Below, one piece after another: positions 61,711 to 64,000 of a stretch of DNA of 64,000 nt; position 1 is the first letter of the stretch, and each line of letters begins with the position of its first letter. A program made the translations under genes and the position numbers. The notes beneath the pieces were generated by a model. It ran no database searches. It saw only the letters and a program-made list of their open reading frames with translations, and had not been told where the DNA came from. The stretch is taken from assembly GCA_964642545.1 (NCBI GenBank), contig CAZXQU010000001.1:62001-126000 (forward strand). The letters are read 5' to 3'. The DNA is from QYOJ01 sp964642545. GTDB taxonomy: Bacteria; Bacteroidota; Bacteroidia; Bacteroidales; FEN-979.

Positions 61711-61791
61711 GTCAGGAGGTGGTAGTTTTACATTTATATTATCCTAATTATTGAATTTAGCTGTATCTTTATGGAGTAAATAATAATCTTC

Positions 61792-63288
61792 ATGAAACGG
61801 ATCCTATACATCCTTCTTCTCTGCTTTCCCTTTGCATTATCAGCCCAAAACTGGCAGAATATCTGTTCGCCAGGGGTGACACTCTATCAAAACTCCGGAG
61901 GAGAGATTCAGGCATTCAGGCTGGATTCCATTCAGGTGCCAGGCAATGGGGATACCATTTTTTATTCATACCATACCATCAGGGAGACGCAACCGTGTGC
62001 CGACACCTCCCATGGGTCCGTCCTGGGGTTCAAGGTATACAAGACATCTAATGGCTGGTTCTACTTTTTTAACAAATCCTGGGATACGTTGAAGATTAAC
62101 ACCAATGCATCATTAAGTGATTCCTGGAAATTCTGTAACCTGCCGGATTCAGGTTTCGTTGAGGCAACAGTTTCAGAGATCGTGACTGACACCATCCTGG
62201 GCATGGCTGATTCAGTGAAAACCATTCTTTTTCAAGCCTACGACTCCACGGGGAATGTTTTAACTCATGTCATCAACGGCCGGACAGTTTCCCTCAGTAA
62301 ATCTCATGGCATGACCGTGATGGCAGAGGTCTACCTCCTCCCCGGTGCCTTTTCGAAGTATAAACTTGCAGGAACTACAATTCCGGAAGCCGGTATCCCA
62401 AATCTGAATGAGCGGTTGGTCTATGATTTTAATGTGGGAGACGAGTTCCATTACCAGGGTGCTGATACATACCAAACTGGGCATGTTACCTGGACCTACT
62501 GGAAAAGGATAATTACGATCCTTTCCAAGCAGATTTCAGCCACCGGTAACGCTTTTATTTACCAGGCAAAGCGATGCACACACTTGGATATCGTCCCTCC
62601 TTTTACCTGGGGACCTCCCTATGTCGAAAATTACCATGACACTATTATACTCGTGTTCCCACGCTCTTCTTCCATTACTGATACTTCACGACTGAAACTA
62701 CCTGGAACGTTTTTTAGAAATGACTTCAGCGTGGCTGCAAATAACTATTTGAGGGATTTCAATGGTCCAAACAACAGACAAAGGCAAATCATCCGAAAAA
62801 ATTTCTACCGTTGCCAGGATAGCTGCTGGCTCCCTGAACAGGCGTACCGTGGCTGGAATGAATATGCAGAAGGGATTGGCTGTTTGTTCGATGGATGGGG
62901 TGTTGAATATACAACAGTCGGTCTACGCATGTTTTACGAAGATAAGCTTGTCTACTATAGGAAAGGAGATGAAGAGTGGGGAACACGACTTGCTGCTGAT
63001 TGCGATCAATTGCTGGGAACAGATGAGCTTCAGGTTTCAGGTTCCTGGTTTCAGGTTTTTCTTTATCCAAACCCTCTTCATAACCAGATGACGTTGACTA
63101 TCGAAGGATTTAAACCGGGAATCCGCACCGATTTCATTTTATACGATTTCCTGGGAAGGGAAGTCTACCAAACAGTCATCCGGCAGAATGAGGTAACACT
63201 AAATCGACCGCCAATACCCAATGGTTTATATATCTGGAAGGTGACAGGCGATCTGGGAACAGCTACGGGGAAGCTGGTGTTGGAATAA
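61792..63288 (+). CDS. Secreted protein with T9SS sorting domain; repeat-encoded linker
   Basis: 498 residues with signal peptide MKRILYILLLCFPFALSAQ. The N-terminal ~410 residues have no recognised domain; they are beta-rich with Trp/Tyr-Gly motifs and several Cys (CQDSCWLPEQAYRGW). Residues ~413-423 (LQVSGSWFQVF) are encoded by a 7-nt repeat array and form the linker to the T9SS sorting domain (LYPNPLHNQMTLTIE, FILYDFLGREVYQT, IPNGLYIWKVTGDLG, GKLVLE). It is likely exported by the T9SS. Function unknown. Confidence 0.82.
   Translation: MKRILYILLLCFPFALSAQNWQNICSPGVTLYQNSGGEIQAFRLDSIQVPGNGDTIFYSYHTIRETQPCADTSHGSVLGFKVYKTSNGWFYFFNKSWDTLKINTNASLSDSWKFCNLPDSGFVEATVSEIVTDTILGMADSVKTILFQAYDSTGNVLTHVINGRTVSLSKSHGMTVMAEVYLLPGAFSKYKLAGTTIPEAGIPNLNERLVYDFNVGDEFHYQGADTYQTGHVTWTYWKRIITILSKQISATGNAFIYQAKRCTHLDIVPPFTWGPPYVENYHDTIILVFPRSSSITDTSRLKLPGTFFRNDFSVAANNYLRDFNGPNNRQRQIIRKNFYRCQDSCWLPEQAYRGWNEYAEGIGCLFDGWGVEYTTVGLRMFYEDKLVYYRKGDEEWGTRLAADCDQLLGTDELQVSGSWFQVFLYPNPLHNQMTLTIEGFKPGIRTDFILYDFLGREVYQTVIRQNEVTLNRPPIPNGLYIWKVTGDLGTATGKLVLE
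63029..63056 (+). repeat. Four 7-nt units TTCAGGT inside a coding region
   Basis: TTCAGGT, TTCAGGT, TCCTGGT, TTCAGGT in the frame of the T9SS gene, encoding LQVSGSWFQV just before the sorting domain. The only array in this window lying fully inside a CDS, apart from the M23 N-terminus. Confidence 0.88.
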
Positions 63289-63355
63289 ATTAGCGATTAG
63301 GGATTAGGGATTTATATTAGGCATCTGTCATCTGGCATCCGGTATCCGGTATCTA
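63289..63355 (-). repeat. 7-nt units ATTAGGG and GCATCCG/GTATCCG before hutI end
   Basis: ATTAGCG, ATTAGGG, ATTAGGG (63289-63309), then five units GCATCTG, TCATCTG, GCATCCG, GTATCCG, GTATCTA (63321-63355), filling the gap between the convergent T9SS gene and hutI. Confidence 0.88.
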
Positions 63356-63356
63356 C

Positions 63357-64000
63357 TTACAGAACGACCTTTCCATTGAGTATTACGGATTCCACCTTAT
63401 TACTTCCATACGCGTATGGCATGAACTCATAGGTCGACATTGGCTTGGTAATAAACAGGTTGGCCTTTTTCCCTCTTGCGATGCTTCCAAGCTCATCGCT
63501 CACTCCCATTGCATAAGCGCCATTAAGGGTAGTGGCAAAAATGGCCTCTTCGGGAAGAAGCCGGTAGGTGATGCAGGCCATGGAAAGAATCAGTTGCATA
63601 TTTCCGGAAGGGCTGGAACCTGGATTGAAATCGCTTGCGAAGGCAACCGGTAATCCAGCATCGATCATCCTGCGGGCTGGTGCGGCGATCATGTTGAGGA
63701 AGAAGGCTGCGCCAGGAAGAATAACCGGCATGGTTTCAGAATTTGCCAGGGAGGCTATCTCCCTTTTGCCTGTGTATTCGAGGTGGTCGACCGAAAGGGC
63801 ATTGTACTTCACCCCTACCTGGATGCCACCTGAGTAGTCGAGTTCGTTGGCATGGATCTTCGGCCTCAACCCATACTTCATTCCGGCATTGAGTATCCTG
63901 TCAGTCTCATCCACGGTAAAGAAGCCTTTGTCGCAGAATACGTCGATATAGTCGGCCAACTCTTCGGAGGCCACCTGTGGAATCATCTCATGGATCACCA
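63357..64000 (-). CDS. hutI: Imidazolonepropionase, C-terminal part (start outside window)
   Basis: Opens the ring of imidazolone propionate to formiminoglutamate in histidine degradation. The 214 residues seen carry the amidohydrolase landmarks: metal His and Glu in KIHANELDYSGG, DHLEYTG (His in VDHLEY), metal/catalytic Asp in VAFASDFNPGSSP, and the closing GSIARGKKANLFI and GKVVL. The frame continues beyond the right edge. Together with ftcD upstream it points to a Hut pathway ending in formiminoglutamate transfer to folate. Confidence 0.93.
   Translation of the reverse strand, partial: VIHEMIPQVASEELADYIDVFCDKGFFTVDETDRILNAGMKYGLRPKIHANELDYSGGIQVGVKYNALSVDHLEYTGKREIASLANSETMPVILPGAAFFLNMIAAPARRMIDAGLPVAFASDFNPGSSPSGNMQLILSMACITYRLLPEEAIFATTLNGAYAMGVSDELGSIARGKKANLFITKPMSTYEFMPYAYGSNKVESVILNGKVVL

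Noticed and set aside
1..64000. tRNA, rRNA, transposase or phage genes
   Set aside because: Looked for in all gaps and large frames; none was found.

Overview
This window comes from a member of the Bacteroidota, most likely an anaerobic Bacteroidia lineage. The evidence is the gene content: at least six intact proteins end in a type IX secretion system (T9SS) sorting domain, a PorE-like T9SS envelope protein is present, and there is a DUF5606 protein, a five-repeat DUF349 protein, an M49 peptidase of the HECLGH type and a tricorn-like S41 peptidase. Several -7 boxes fit the Bacteroidetes consensus TAnnTTTG. The [FeFe]-hydrogenase maturase HydF suggests hydrogen metabolism under anoxia. I saw no rRNA, tRNA, CRISPR array, insertion sequence or prophage.

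Layout. 1-3.6 kb: end of a glycosyltransferase, DUF5606, a secreted PEGA-like protein, then pyrK-pyrD. 3.6-10.5 kb: a BNR-repeat T9SS cargo, murB, two glycosyltransferases and a tandem universal stress protein. 10.5-23.8 kb: a ten-gene minus-strand run, gcvT, four envelope proteins ending in a large leucine-rich-repeat protein, DPP III, a HAD protein, an M23 peptidase, guaA and a LysM/periplasmic-binding protein. 23.9-33.4 kb: a nucleotide-sugar 4,6-dehydratase, a group II PLP decarboxylase, miaA, an S41 peptidase with a PagL-like protein, and an OsmC protein. 33.4-46.4 kb: a degraded methionine gamma-lyase, a PlpD-like patatin/barrel protein, DUF349, aroC, agmatine-to-putrescine genes aguA/aguB, T9SS cargo, the PorE-like protein and an orphan LuxR-type regulator. 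46.4-50.8 kb: a T9SS-tail remnant, then the riboflavin operon ribD-ribE-ribBA-ribH behind an FMN riboswitch. 50.8-64 kb: T9SS cargo (one a pseudogene), an SDR oxidoreductase, hydF, a two-CXXCH lipoprotein, ftcD, an M3-like lipoprotein peptidase and the start-truncated hutI. hutI and ftcD belong to histidine degradation.

The most unusual feature is in the DNA between the genes. Many gaps consist of short tandem repeats with a unit of 7 nt (sometimes 8). The word differs from gap to gap, but the same words recur at distant loci. They resemble the short tandemly repeated repetitive (STRR) sequences known from cyanobacteria. In several places they supply stop codons, start codons or coding sequence: the M23 peptidase N-terminus, the aguB-aguA junction, a TTG start, and the linker before a T9SS tail. 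A second family is a palindrome of about 30 bp. One copy forms the end of murB, and another replaces the variable stem of the FMN riboswitch. The best candidate for an undescribed protein system is the four-gene envelope module at 17.9-22.7 kb, whose LRR protein is built from three copies of a WW-motif/LRR/cap unit.
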